A stretch of DNA of 64,000 nt, taken from assembly GCA_031423015.1 (NCBI GenBank), contig JANPER010000028.1:1-64000 (forward strand), read 5' to 3'. The position numbers and the translations under genes were made by a program. Positions 16,144 through 24,742 of this stretch are shown piece after piece. Origin of the DNA: DATGPD01 sp031423015. GTDB lineage: Bacteria; Planctomycetota; UBA1135; UBA2386. Position 1 is the stretch's first letter. Each line of letters starts with the position of its first letter. The notes beneath the pieces are model-generated. The model saw nothing but the letters and a program-made list of their open reading frames with translations. It was not told the DNA's origin and ran no database searches.

Positions 16144-16277
16144 AATTGCATTCGCGTATCCCCCGGCCTCACCGGCCGGTTGCAACGATCCTAAAGCATC
16201 TTGCGGGTTGGGGATGGCGACCGACGGCCGAAAGCAAGTTCTTGCTATCTTCGAATCCGGACAATCGCTGCGCCGCC

Positions 16278-16871
16278 ATGCCCGAGGCCCTTTCCGACCT
16301 AACGAAGCTCCTGCGCGACTACGAAGAAGGCACGCCCGGTGCCGAGGAACGCCTCGCGGAGGCGGTCTACGCCGACCTGCGGCGCATGGCCGAACGCCGG
16401 CTGGCGGAGCGCTACGGTGAGGATCTCGCAGCGATCACGATCCAGCCGACGATCCTGGCATCCGACACGCTGATGAAGATGCTGCGCCAGCGCCGGCAGC
16501 CGGCCGATCGCCAGCACTTCTTCGCGCTCGCCGCCCGCCAGATGTGGCGCTTGCTGATCGACTACCAACGCGCGCGGTCTGCGCGCCGGCCCCACGATGG
16601 CGCTGTCCTTGTCGCACTGGATTCGGAGTCGCCGCTCGAGGCCAAATGTGGGCTCGGCCCGCACGAGCCATCGACGTTGCAGGACGTCGTCGCCCGTCTC
16701 AAGGCGCGCGATGCCCGCGTAGCAGAAGTATTCGAGCGCCGCGCCATGTTCCCGCTGACGATCGAGGAGACCGCAGCGGCCATGGGGATCAGCCACGCCA
16801 CGGTCGAACGCGACTATCGTTTCGCACGCACCTGGTTGGCCAAGGAGCTGAGCCTCGGCGAGCAACGCTGA
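16278..16871 (+). CDS. ECF-family RNA polymerase sigma factor
   Basis: 197 residues, ATG at 16278. Region 2 (about 10-95) contains LTKLLRDYEEGTPGAEERL and ITIQPTILASDTLMKMLRQR and HFFALAARQMWRLLIDYQRA; region 4 (about 130-190) contains RVAEVFERRAMFPLTIEETAAAMGISHATVERDYRFARTW split over a helix-turn-helix. The length and layout match the planctomycete/acidobacterial ECF subfamily often encoded with Ser/Thr kinases. It directs RNA polymerase to a small regulon; candidates are the three genes in the cassette with the shared motif. After its stop, 7 nt separate it from the right direct repeat. Confidence 0.85.
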   Translation: MPEALSDLTKLLRDYEEGTPGAEERLAEAVYADLRRMAERRLAERYGEDLAAITIQPTILASDTLMKMLRQRRQPADRQHFFALAARQMWRLLIDYQRARSARRPHDGAVLVALDSESPLEAKCGLGPHEPSTLQDVVARLKARDARVAEVFERRAMFPLTIEETAAAMGISHATVERDYRFARTWLAKELSLGEQR

Positions 16872-16878
16872 CCGTTGC

Positions 16879-17002
16879 AACTGGTGTGGCCGATGATGAC
16901 GCGCCTCGTGGCCGACGCTGCGCCACGGCAGTAGCCGTGTGGCATGATGCGGCGATGAACGCTGCCGACATCGGCTTCCGTGACTTCCAGACACCTTGCC
17001 TG
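16879..17002. repeat. Right direct repeat flanking the 7-kb cassette
   Basis: It holds a remnant of the hydrolase 3' end (codons for LVWPMMTRLVADAAPRQ and a stop), the same TGTGGCATGATGCGGCG spacer and the true start of the racemase-like gene. It matches 9831-9950, with the 9-nt segment missing in the left copy. The hydrolase remnant has no upstream coding part here. Confidence 0.85.
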
Positions 17003-18055
17003 CTGGTGGACCTCGCGGTGGTGCGGCACAACCTCGCGACGATGACTCGCCTCTTGGGAGGCGACGTATCCCGTTGGCGACCGCACGTGAAGACGTGCAA
17101 GATCCCGGAGGTCCTCGACCTGCTGTTGCAGGCTGGCGTGCGCCACTTCAAGTGCGCGACCACGCGCGAAGCCGACGTGCTCCTCGACCGCGCCAGCGCG
17201 CCGATCGATCTGTTGGTCGCCATGGCGCACCAAGGGCGCAACCTCCGACGCGTGGCCGACGTTGCGGCAGCGCACGCTCGGCATCGCGTGTCGCTGTTGA
17301 CCGAAGACGAACGTCATGCCGCAGAGGTTCGCAGCCTGGCACCGTCGCTCGGGTTGTTCGTCGACTTGGATCCCGAGTGGGGTCGCAGCGGCATTCCATT
17401 GCACGACCACGCCCGCATCGCAGCCACGAGCGCAGCCGCCGGCTCCGCGCTGCGCGGCTTCCACTGCTACGAAGGCCAACTGCGCGGCGACGAAGCGGCA
17501 CGGCGCGCGGGCTGTCGCGCGGTGTACGACCGCTTGTTGGCGACATTGGCTGGATTGCCGAAGGCGACGGCAGACCTCGAGCTCGTGACCAGCGGCACCC
17601 CGGCGTTTCCGTTCGCCCTCGAAGACGAACGCCTCCAGCGGCGACACCATCGCGTCAGCCCTGGCACCGTCGTGTACTGGGACGACACCAGCGAAGGGTT
17701 CGGCCCGGCCGGCTTTGCGCCCGCCGTGCACGTGTTGGCCACGGTGATCAGCGCGCGCACCGACCGAGTGACCTGCGACGCCGGCAGCAAGGCGCTCGAC
17801 GCGGCCGCCGGCGACCCCTGTGCGATCGTGGTCGGCTTCCCGCACCTGCAGGCCCGCCGACCGAGCGAGGAGCACCTGCCGTTGGAACGCGTGGCCGCAG
17901 GCGCGCTCCCGAGCCCGGGCACGCAGCTGCGCTTGATCCCGCGTCACGTCTGCCCCACGGTGAATCTCGCCGATGAGGCCGTGCTGCTCGACGGGCCGCG
18001 CGTGGTCGGTGTCGTGCCGGTGCGGGCGCGCGGCCACGAGGTCCGAGGCGGCTAG
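16955..18055 (+). CDS. PLP-dependent alanine racemase-fold enzyme (D-serine dehydratase / D-threonine aldolase type)
   Basis: 366 residues, ATG at 16955. The N-terminal TIM-barrel starts DFQTPCLLVDLAVVRHNL, with the PLP lysine in WRPHVKTCK (about residue 47-49). The C-terminal barrel ends with PRHVCPTVNL, the His-x-Cys pair that binds the metal in D-serine dehydratase and D-threonine aldolase families. Expected reaction: metal- and PLP-dependent breakdown of a D-beta-hydroxy amino acid. The exact substrate is not decidable. Its original neighbour was probably the alpha/beta hydrolase now at 9128, as the flanking repeat shows. Confidence 0.8.
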   Translation: MNAADIGFRDFQTPCLLVDLAVVRHNLATMTRLLGGDVSRWRPHVKTCKIPEVLDLLLQAGVRHFKCATTREADVLLDRASAPIDLLVAMAHQGRNLRRVADVAAAHARHRVSLLTEDERHAAEVRSLAPSLGLFVDLDPEWGRSGIPLHDHARIAATSAAAGSALRGFHCYEGQLRGDEAARRAGCRAVYDRLLATLAGLPKATADLELVTSGTPAFPFALEDERLQRRHHRVSPGTVVYWDDTSEGFGPAGFAPAVHVLATVISARTDRVTCDAGSKALDAAAGDPCAIVVGFPHLQARRPSEEHLPLERVAAGALPSPGTQLRLIPRHVCPTVNLADEAVLLDGPRVVGVVPVRARGHEVRGG

Positions 18056-18146
18056 ACGACGCAGCCTGCGGATGGGCAGATCGGCACACGCACCCGGTTG
18101 CACTCCGGGCGAACCGGCCGACAATCGTTCCTGGTCGTTCGTCCCC

Positions 18147-18674
18147 ATGTCTGACCTCGCCGTCCCCCCGTCCTTGCAGCGCCGCGCCGACGAAGTCGAA
18201 GGCTGGCTGGAACTCGGGTGTCCGCAGCTGGCCCTCGAAAAGGTCGAGCCCCTGCTGAAGACCCCGGGCGCGCGCGCGGTCGGGCTCTACTTGCGCGTGC
18301 GCGCCAACGTCGAACTCAGCCACTTCGCCGAGGGCCTGCGCGACCTCGAAGAACTGCGCCCGCAGCACCACGACCCCGAGTGGTTCGACCTCACCGAGGC
18401 CTGGTGCTGCAAACGCGTCGGACAACTCGCCGACGCGGTGCGCTGCATGGAACGTCTGCTGCGCCGTCAACCCGGCAGCGCCGTCGGCCACTTCAACCTC
18501 GGCTGCTACCTCGCCAAACTCGGCGACGCCGACTTGGCCATGCACTCACTCAGCCGTGCCTGCGTGCTCGACGACTGCTTCCGCGGCGTGCCCCTCGACG
18601 ATCCAGACCTGGACAGCCTGCGCGGGCGCGTCGACTTCACCGCGCTGCGAACATGGTGCGCCGCGCCCGAGTAG
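18147..18674 (+). CDS. TPR-repeat protein
   Basis: 175 residues from the ATG at 18147. No signal peptide, so probably cytoplasmic. It has about four helical pairs resembling tetratricopeptide repeats: LQRRADEVEGWLELGCPQLA, LYLRVRANVELSHFAEGLRD, WFDLTEAWCCKRVGQLADAV and AVGHFNLGCYLAKLGDADLA. The C-terminal PLDDPDLDSLRGRVDF is a short motif often seen in TPR proteins that end with a count of preceding work. Function unknown. The 229-bp gap that follows (18675-18903) shows no gene. Confidence 0.7.
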   Translation: MSDLAVPPSLQRRADEVEGWLELGCPQLALEKVEPLLKTPGARAVGLYLRVRANVELSHFAEGLRDLEELRPQHHDPEWFDLTEAWCCKRVGQLADAVRCMERLLRRQPGSAVGHFNLGCYLAKLGDADLAMHSLSRACVLDDCFRGVPLDDPDLDSLRGRVDFTALRTWCAAPE

Positions 18675-18903
18675 CAGCTTGTGTCGTTTCGGCTGGCCTT
18701 GTCATCTGAGTCATCCGCGCGGGCACGATAGAAAGACCGCGCTCGTCCTGATGTGACAACTCCGCCACATGGCGATCGTGAATGTGATCACGAGCGCCTT
18801 GCTGGAAGTCGTTCTTCAGCTCCTAGCCGTTGGACAGTGGCTGTATGCGCCGCGCGTCGATCATGGGACGCATGCAACCGGGTCTTATCCTCTCCAGCAG
18901 TGA

Positions 18904-20322
18904 TCAGCCGCCTACGCGGATCTGAGCACCGTGCGAGGCAGTCAACCCCAGCGTGTTGGCGCTGAGATCGAACGGCAACGCTTGCATGTAGAGAGTGCCG
19001 CCCACGGTACTGAACGGCAAGTCGGCCGTGAACAGCGCCGTGCCGAGTACGTTCTGCACCTGCAGCAGCGCATCGCCGCTGACGTAAAGGGTGCAGCCAG
19101 TCATGCCGATGCTTGCAAGGGGGAACGGTAGGGGCAGCGCGCCGTAGGTGGTGTTCGATGCGCCGAGAAACACAAACGCGGGACCAACCAGTGGCAGGTT
19201 GTCGAGTTGCACACGCAAGGTCTGGCCGGCTGTGGGCAGTGTCCCTTGAAGGCGCAACGCTGGCGTGCCCCGGATGCCCGAACAGCCCGTGCCGAACGTG
19301 TCAAAGCTGCCAGCGACGCCCGGCGTGTATTCCCACGTGTCGCGGAGGCAGGGCCAGCTTGACCAGTTCTGACGGTATTGGCTCCACAGCGCGTTCTGTC
19401 CCCCGAACACGACTAGCTTGCCACGCGTGGCGTCGAAGGCCATTGCGCAATCGAAGCGACGGCCCGGCGGGTTCTGAGTCGCCAGCTGTGTCCAGCGTGA
19501 CCCGTCCCATGTCCATAGATCGTTCAACGGTATGCCCGACGCATCCAAGCCTCCGAACAAGTAGGTGACGCGCGCGACAGGATCGTAAGCCAACGCGTGC
19601 TCGTGTCTGGCGACCGGCGTGGTCCCCTGAGGTGTGCGCTCGACCCATGCGGTCCCATCCCACTCCCAAGTGTCGCCATAGAAGAACTCTGGCGGGCGAT
19701 TGGCCGTGTCTAGCAGACCTGCTGTCGTGCCACCGAATAGCACGACGCGCTGGCGCACACTGTCGTACGCCATCGCGTGACCGGCCCGAATCGTCGGGAA
19801 GCTGAACGGGAAGCGCTGGGTCCACAGCGTTCCATCCCACGTCCACGTGTCCTGCCGGACGATCAGAGTACCGCTCTGAGCTGCCGCACCGCCAAACAGC
19901 ACCGTGACGCCCCGCGCCGCATCGCATGCGATTGCCTGCCGCGTGCGGGTCGGTGGTAGCACCGGCGGCGCCGTTGAGTTCCATACTGCGCCACCCCATT
20001 CGGCGAGATCGCCGCCGCCACCATCACCGTTGCCGCCAATCGCGATCACACTGACGCTGCGTCCGGTGTCGAAAGCGACTGAGTGGTTCGTCGCAAGCCC
20101 GGTGCTCGGGCTGGTCCCGCGCAACGACCAGCTACCGGCTGCTCGCTCCCAGACTTGCAGCGAGCCGACCCCATACGCGACAGCGACCGAGACGTTGCGC
20201 GCGGCATCGAACGCCATCGCTGGCGATGAGGCAGGCGGTGCGCTCCCTGTGCTGACCACGTTCCAGCTCCCTTGTGCCAAGACAAACGAAGACAAGAGGA
20301 AGCACACCGAGATGTAGCGCAT
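18904..20322 (-). CDS. Secreted kelch-repeat protein with recurring C-terminal domain
   Basis: 472 residues from the ATG at 20322 (signal peptide MRYISVCFLLSSFVLAQ). Residues about 20-345 contain six or so kelch-like blades with the pattern MAYDSVRQRVVLFGG...DTWEWDGTAWVE, forming a beta-propeller. Residues about 350-472 (FGTGCSGIRGTPALRLQG, VFLGASNTTYGALPLP, LFTADLPF, LYMQALPFDL) are the C-terminal domain shared with other secreted proteins here. No enzyme motif is visible; an extracellular binding role is likely. Confidence 0.85.
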   Translation of the reverse strand: MRYISVCFLLSSFVLAQGSWNVVSTGSAPPASSPAMAFDAARNVSVAVAYGVGSLQVWERAAGSWSLRGTSPSTGLATNHSVAFDTGRSVSVIAIGGNGDGGGGDLAEWGGAVWNSTAPPVLPPTRTRQAIACDAARGVTVLFGGAAAQSGTLIVRQDTWTWDGTLWTQRFPFSFPTIRAGHAMAYDSVRQRVVLFGGTTAGLLDTANRPPEFFYGDTWEWDGTAWVERTPQGTTPVARHEHALAYDPVARVTYLFGGLDASGIPLNDLWTWDGSRWTQLATQNPPGRRFDCAMAFDATRGKLVVFGGQNALWSQYRQNWSSWPCLRDTWEYTPGVAGSFDTFGTGCSGIRGTPALRLQGTLPTAGQTLRVQLDNLPLVGPAFVFLGASNTTYGALPLPFPLASIGMTGCTLYVSGDALLQVQNVLGTALFTADLPFSTVGGTLYMQALPFDLSANTLGLTASHGAQIRVGG

Positions 20323-20602
20323 GGAGTTGATTTTTTCGAGGATACCGCATCGACGCCATGTGGCGAGCGCGTAGCGCGGCGATGAGCCAATGCAGAACCT
20401 CAAACCTTGCCGCACCATTGCTTCCTAGGCAATCCTCAACAACCCTCGACATGCAGCCCCTGCGAAGTTGTCCTTTGACAGAGGTACGCTCGACGGAATC
20501 CAAAAGGGCCTGAAGATCAAAGAGACCGAACCACCCACGCAAAGGCGTGCTACTCGTCACCCACCTCACCCGCACGCGGCACAGCCCCAGGACTCGCATC
20601 GC

Positions 20603-20631
20603 AGCTGCGGGCGCTTCCAGCGCCCGCAGCT
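20603..20631. terminator. Perfect 13-bp hairpin, 3-nt loop
   Basis: AGCTGCGGGCGCT and its reverse complement are separated by TCC. It lies 48 nt beyond the tRNA 3' end in the direction of tRNA transcription and could be its terminator, though no T-run follows. The 356-bp gap 20323-20678 contains this and the next hairpin but no gene. Confidence 0.45.
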
Positions 20632-20642
20632 AGCGCCAGAGG

Positions 20643-20694
20643 CCTGCTGGGCTACCACTGCTGCGCGCAGCGCAGCAGTGGTAGGCCCAGCAGG
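20643..20694. repeat. Long inverted repeat that includes the tRNA 3' end
   Basis: Arms 20643-20666 and 20670-20694 are reverse complements with one extra base in the right arm and a 3-nt loop (GCA). The right arm includes the last 16 nt of the tRNA (through the encoded CCA), so the left arm is an inverted partial copy of that tRNA end. Confidence 0.75.
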
Positions 20695-20755
20695 ACTCGA
20701 ACCTGCAACCCACCGGGTATGAGCCGGATGCTCTAACCAATTGAGCTATGGGCCC
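20679..20755 (-). tRNA. tRNA with CAT anticodon (Met, or Ile2)
   Basis: 77 nt including an encoded CCA. The acceptor stem GGGCCCA pairs with TGGGCCT (one G-T at the outer position), the D arm is GCTCAATTGGTTAGAGC, the anticodon loop CTCATAC gives CAT, and the T loop is TTCGAGT. The outer G-T pair and lack of C1-A72 argue against an initiator. Elongator Met is most likely; lysidine-modified Ile2 cannot be excluded from sequence alone. Confidence 0.9.
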
Positions 20756-20840
20756 AAGACCGCAGGCTACGGCACGCGGGGCGGCAGCGAAAGGCGGCGG
20801 CGTGGTTCCTTGCGGGCGACGCGGCGCTACGGTCGGCGGC

Positions 20841-21815
20841 GTGCAAGCGCTCACCGATCGGCTCCTCGCGCTGCAGACGCAGATCCTCGACGCGGTGCGC
20901 GCGGCGCAGGCAAGTCAGCCGAGCGCGGCGTTGAGTGAAGTGGCGCGCGTTGGCGGCGACGACACGATCTTTGCGATCGATGTGCACGCCGAAGAGATGC
21001 TGCTGCGCTGCTGTGAGGAATGGGGTAAGCACGAATGCGTGCGCTTGTTCGCCGAAGGGCTGCCGCCCGAAGGCGTCGTGTTCGGCCGCGGCGAACCGCG
21101 CTGGCGCGTCCTGGTGGATCCGATCGACGGCACGCGGCCGCTGATGCACGACAAGCGCGCGGCCTGGAGCCTCGCCGCGGTGGCGCCGGAGCGCGGCGCC
21201 GACACGCGGCTGTCGCACATCGTCGCGGCGGCGATGACGCAGCTGCCGCCCACCTGGCAAGCGGGGCACACGCGGCTGTGGGCCAGCCGGGGTGAAGGCG
21301 CGCGCGGCGAACGCGTCGATCACCAGCGCACGGCGCGGCCCATTCCCGTTCAGCCTTCCGCCGCCACCTCGCTGCGCTTCGGGTTCGTGGCGTCGTGCAA
21401 CTTCTTCCTCGGCGCCAAGGAACTCATCGCGCGCATCGAGGAGGCGATCTTCACCCAGCACCTCGGAGTGGCCGAGCCGTGGCGCGCCGAACTCTACGTC
21501 GATCTGTACCTGAGTTCGGGCGCACAGGTCGCCGAGCTGGCGCTGGGCCGCGATCGCTTCGCGCTCGACGTGCGCCCGTTCGCGCACCAGTTGCTCGGAC
21601 AGACCCGCGCGCTGTGCTCGCACCCCTATGACTTGTGCACCGCGCTGATCGCGCAGGAGGCCGGCTGCGTCATCACCGGCCTCGACGGCGGCCCGCTCGA
21701 CGCGCCAATGGTCACCCTGGGCGACGTCGGCTGGATCGGCTACGCCAACCTCGACCTCGCACGCGCGCTGCAACCGATCGTGCAGTCGGTGCTGCGGGCG
21801 CAAGAACGCGCCTGA
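20841..21815 (+). CDS. Inositol-monophosphatase-family phosphatase
   Basis: 324 residues from the GTG at 20841; the open frame reaches back into the tRNA (20748), so a longer start is unlikely. The metal-binding motif VLVDPIDGTRPLM fits the DPxDGTxN-type signature with Arg in place of Asn/Ser, and the second Asp-containing region is LCTALIAQEAGCVITGLDG, near the family's WDxAAGxxI site but with Cys-Thr instead of Trp-Asp. It may therefore be a divergent member of the Li-sensitive phosphatase superfamily. Substrate unknown. Single gene after the tRNA, opposite strand. Confidence 0.65.
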   Translation: MQALTDRLLALQTQILDAVRAAQASQPSAALSEVARVGGDDTIFAIDVHAEEMLLRCCEEWGKHECVRLFAEGLPPEGVVFGRGEPRWRVLVDPIDGTRPLMHDKRAAWSLAAVAPERGADTRLSHIVAAAMTQLPPTWQAGHTRLWASRGEGARGERVDHQRTARPIPVQPSAATSLRFGFVASCNFFLGAKELIARIEEAIFTQHLGVAEPWRAELYVDLYLSSGAQVAELALGRDRFALDVRPFAHQLLGQTRALCSHPYDLCTALIAQEAGCVITGLDGGPLDAPMVTLGDVGWIGYANLDLARALQPIVQSVLRAQERA

Positions 21816-21937
21816 CCCTTCGCGCGAGGCCTTGGACGATGCCGGCCTCATCCCGGTGCCGGGGGCCAACGGATCAGGCGCAGCACACGCTGGTCGCCAG
21901 GGTTGATGTCACTTGACTGGTCACGGACACTGGTCAC

Positions 21938-22179
21938 ATGCGAACCATCACGGCGTCCGACCTGAAGGCCAGGCTCTTGGCGGTCCTGGATGAAGTCGCG
22001 GCCAGCGGCGAGGGGGTGTCCTCAAGCGTGGCCAACCCGTTGCGCAGATCCTGCCGGCTCTGCCGCGCGATCAAGGCTACCCACAGGACACCCTGCGTGG
22101 GACTTGCCGCATCGTGGGCGACATCGTGTCACCCGCCGTATCGGCGAAAGACATCGAGGCGCTCAACAAGCGGCCATGA
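21938..22179 (+). pseudogene. Frameshifted Phd/YefM-type antitoxin
   Basis: The ATG at 21938 starts MRTITASDLKARLLAVLDEV, the usual N-terminus of Phd-family antitoxins. After the run GGGGG near 22013-22017 the frame is lost; reading one frame on from 22021 gives LKRGQPVAQILPALPRDQ and ends NKRP before a TGA at 22177-22179, the expected continuation (KRG.PVAQILP). One missing base explains both halves. No toxin follows; an unrelated phosphatase lies just downstream on the other strand. This is a broken orphan antitoxin. Confidence 0.75.
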
Positions 22180-22206
22180 GCTACGCAGAGCGCGTGGGCG
22201 TCTCAC

Positions 22207-22836
22207 CTACACTTGCACGATGCGATCTTCCTCCGCGATCCACGCCGTCAGCACGTTGCCATACACGCAACCAGTGTCGAGACCGATCACCCTTGGCGTG
22301 CGCACCAGACCGCGGCGTGCCCAATGGCCAAAGACCACGATCTTGTCGCCGCGATAGAACTCGTCCCAGGGCTGGAACGGCGGACCAGGCGGCGGCCAGT
22401 CCTCGTGCGGCGTCTCACCGGCGGCGGTGCAGTGGCGCACCGAGGTCGCGAACTCGATCTCGCTCGCGGTCAGCGTGCGCGTCGCCAGGTCGCGCACGTC
22501 CCAGTGCGGATGCAGGCCCGCGTGCACGACGAACACGTCGCCGAGGTCGCGCACGATCGGTTGCGCCAGCAGCCACGCGTGCGACGCCGCGTCTTTGATC
22601 TTGTTGGCCTGCAGCCACCACAAGTCATGGTTGCCGAGCACCGGCTGCGCGTTCACCGACCGCAGCACCCGCAGCACGCCTTCCGAGTCGGGCCCTTTGC
22701 TCACCAGGTCGCCCACCGGATACAACGTGTCGCACGCGACATCGAAGCGCACCGCGGCCAGCAGCTGTTCGAGCGACGCCCGACACCCTTGGATGTCGCC
22801 CACGAAGATACGCCGCGCGGGCGCACTCCCGCTCAC
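22207..22836 (-). CDS. ApaH-like metallophosphatase
   Basis: 209 residues. The calcineurin-type motifs are in order: VGDIQGC (residues 12-18), GDLVSKGPDS, LGNHDLWWL, VVHAGLHP, and VFGHW near the end, giving the His/Asp/Asn set for a two-metal site. The pattern matches symmetrical Ap4A hydrolases and PPP-like phosphatases; it is shorter than E. coli ApaH (about 280). It probably splits dinucleoside polyphosphates or dephosphorylates proteins. Its ATG overlaps the stop of the upstream M14 gene (ATGA), so the two are translationally coupled. Confidence 0.8.
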   Translation of the reverse strand: MSGSAPARRIFVGDIQGCRASLEQLLAAVRFDVACDTLYPVGDLVSKGPDSEGVLRVLRSVNAQPVLGNHDLWWLQANKIKDAASHAWLLAQPIVRDLGDVFVVHAGLHPHWDVRDLATRTLTASEIEFATSVRHCTAAGETPHEDWPPPGPPFQPWDEFYRGDKIVVFGHWARRGLVRTPRVIGLDTGCVYGNVLTAWIAEEDRIVQV

Positions 22837-24692
22837 GGCAAGAACGTGATCGGCACCGCGGCGCTGAACTTCTCGACGCTGAACGGGTGATCGTCGGCCA
22901 CCGTCACGCCACCGGCAAACACCGTGATCCCGGCGAGCGCTGGGATCGGTGGGATGAGCAACTGCGCGATCACCTGTCCGCTCCCCGGCAGCACGCCGAT
23001 GCCATTGACGATCGGCGAACCGGGCTGCAACGACGTCAAGAACAGCGGGTCACCATTCAGCGGCAACGTGCGGCCACATCCCACCGGGATGCCCGGGCTG
23101 GTGCCGAGCGCGATCGCGATCAAGTAGACGTTGCCGCTGTCGCCGGGGCTTGTGTAGGTGAGTGCGGTGCTGGTGCCCAGCCGATCGGTGCCGCTCTTGC
23201 TGAGCGTCGGCGCGGTGAACACCGGGATCAGACACACGTCCGTCGCCTGCGGTTGGTCGTACGCGCTCACCGTGACACTGGTCGCGAACGGCTGGTAGCC
23301 CGCGGCGGTGAAGGTCACCTGGTGCGTGCCGAGCGGCAGCCAAAGGCCATACATGCCGTCGCGCGCGCGACTCACCGTCTTCTCGCCGAGACTGAACAGG
23401 TTCGGCGTGAAGGTGATGTTCGACTCCACGCCGGCGCCGGTGATCGACCGCACGCGGCCGCGCAGCGCGGGCTTCCACGTCGTCAGCACGCGGCGCAGCC
23501 CCGGCCACACCCGCGTCTGCTCCTCGGTCTGCGTCTCGGTGAACACCGGCTGGAACGAGGTCATGACCTCGATCAAGAACCCCAGCGTGCCCGACTCCAC
23601 CCACTGCCCTTCGGGTGCCTCCGCCGAAGCCGACGGCGCGCGCGTGTTGTACGCCATCGGCGTGCGCAGGTCGGTGACGTAGCGGTCGAGGAACGTGCGC
23701 AGCGTGGCGGGCACGGTGGCACACGTGCTGTAGGGAAACAGCACCTCGCGGCCCGAGCTGTGGAAGTCGATGTAGATGTGCGGCCGTAAGGCACGATTGA
23801 GTGCCATCATCGTGCGGGTCTCCGGCTCACTGAGCGCCGACGGACCGCGATACGTCTCCGAGCTGGTCGTCGTCGAGCCGCCGCACGCCGACGACCACAG
23901 CACGTCGTAGTTGCGGTTGTTGTCGACACCGAAGTTGGCGCCGTTGTTGCGCCGGTTCTTGCGCCAGTTGTTGTCGACGTTCCAGACGTGATCGACGCCA
24001 TCGGGGTTGACGCAGGGCACGAAGTAGATCTCGTGGTCGTCGACCGACTGGCGAATCACCGGGTCGGTGGCATAGAGCTGCAGCACGCGCCGCATCGCGC
24101 CGATCACCATGAATGGCGAGTTCAGCTCGCGCGCGTGGTGCTGGGCGGCGATCACGATCGCCGGCTCGGGCTCGTCGGTGGGAGCGTTGTCGCTCACCTT
24201 CAGCGCCCACATCTGCTGGTTGTTGTGCGTGCGCGACGCGCCCGGCAACGCCGAGATGTCGACGACTTGCGCCAGCGTCGGATTCGCTGCGGCGAGCGAG
24301 TTCAGCTCGGCCACGATCTCCGCGGTGGTGAAGTAGCCGGGATCGGGCCCCCCCGTGGGCGACATCAGGTCGCGATACGGTTGACCTCGCGAAACCAAGA
24401 ACGTGTCGCGCGGCGCGAGCCGACGAAAGGCCTCGACGTTCTCGGGCAGCACGATCACGTCCATGTCGCCCAGCGGATCCTGCGGCCCACACAAGCAGTC
24501 GAAGCGGCGTTCGATCGCGGCGCGGATCCCAGCCGGAACGGGCGCGGGGACGCGAAAGTAGTACGAGGTTCCCGGATCAGCCGGCGGCCGCGGCACAGCC
24601 TGCGCCAACAGACCGACAGCGGGGAGAACGGCCGAAAGAACGGCTGGGAGAGCGACGGGGAGAATAGAGCCGAGAGCGAGGATCAGACGCAT
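22833..24692 (-). CDS. Secreted M14-family zinc carboxypeptidase
   Basis: 619 residues; signal peptide 1-31. The catalytic region (about 115-420) has the zinc ligands in AAQHHARELNSPF (His and Glu), VNPDGVDHVW and NRNYDVLW of the substrate site, DFHSSG (third ligand His) and the catalytic Glu in LGFLIEVMTSF. Then follow a carboxypeptidase-regulatory/PEGA-like strand set (about 425-485, GMYGLWLPLGTHQVTF) and the recurring C-terminal domain (about 500-619). It should remove C-terminal residues from exported peptides. The 3' end overlaps the ApaH-like gene. Confidence 0.9.
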   Translation of the reverse strand: MRLILALGSILPVALPAVLSAVLPAVGLLAQAVPRPPADPGTSYYFRVPAPVPAGIRAAIERRFDCLCGPQDPLGDMDVIVLPENVEAFRRLAPRDTFLVSRGQPYRDLMSPTGGPDPGYFTTAEIVAELNSLAAANPTLAQVVDISALPGASRTHNNQQMWALKVSDNAPTDEPEPAIVIAAQHHARELNSPFMVIGAMRRVLQLYATDPVIRQSVDDHEIYFVPCVNPDGVDHVWNVDNNWRKNRRNNGANFGVDNNRNYDVLWSSACGGSTTTSSETYRGPSALSEPETRTMMALNRALRPHIYIDFHSSGREVLFPYSTCATVPATLRTFLDRYVTDLRTPMAYNTRAPSASAEAPEGQWVESGTLGFLIEVMTSFQPVFTETQTEEQTRVWPGLRRVLTTWKPALRGRVRSITGAGVESNITFTPNLFSLGEKTVSRARDGMYGLWLPLGTHQVTFTAAGYQPFATSVTVSAYDQPQATDVCLIPVFTAPTLSKSGTDRLGTSTALTYTSPGDSGNVYLIAIALGTSPGIPVGCGRTLPLNGDPLFLTSLQPGSPIVNGIGVLPGSGQVIAQLLIPPIPALAGITVFAGGVTVADDHPFSVEKFSAAVPITFLP

Positions 24693-24742
24693 GGCAACAG
24701 CGAGGCGAAGCGACGGGGCGAGGCAGGAGAGAAGACTAGCTC

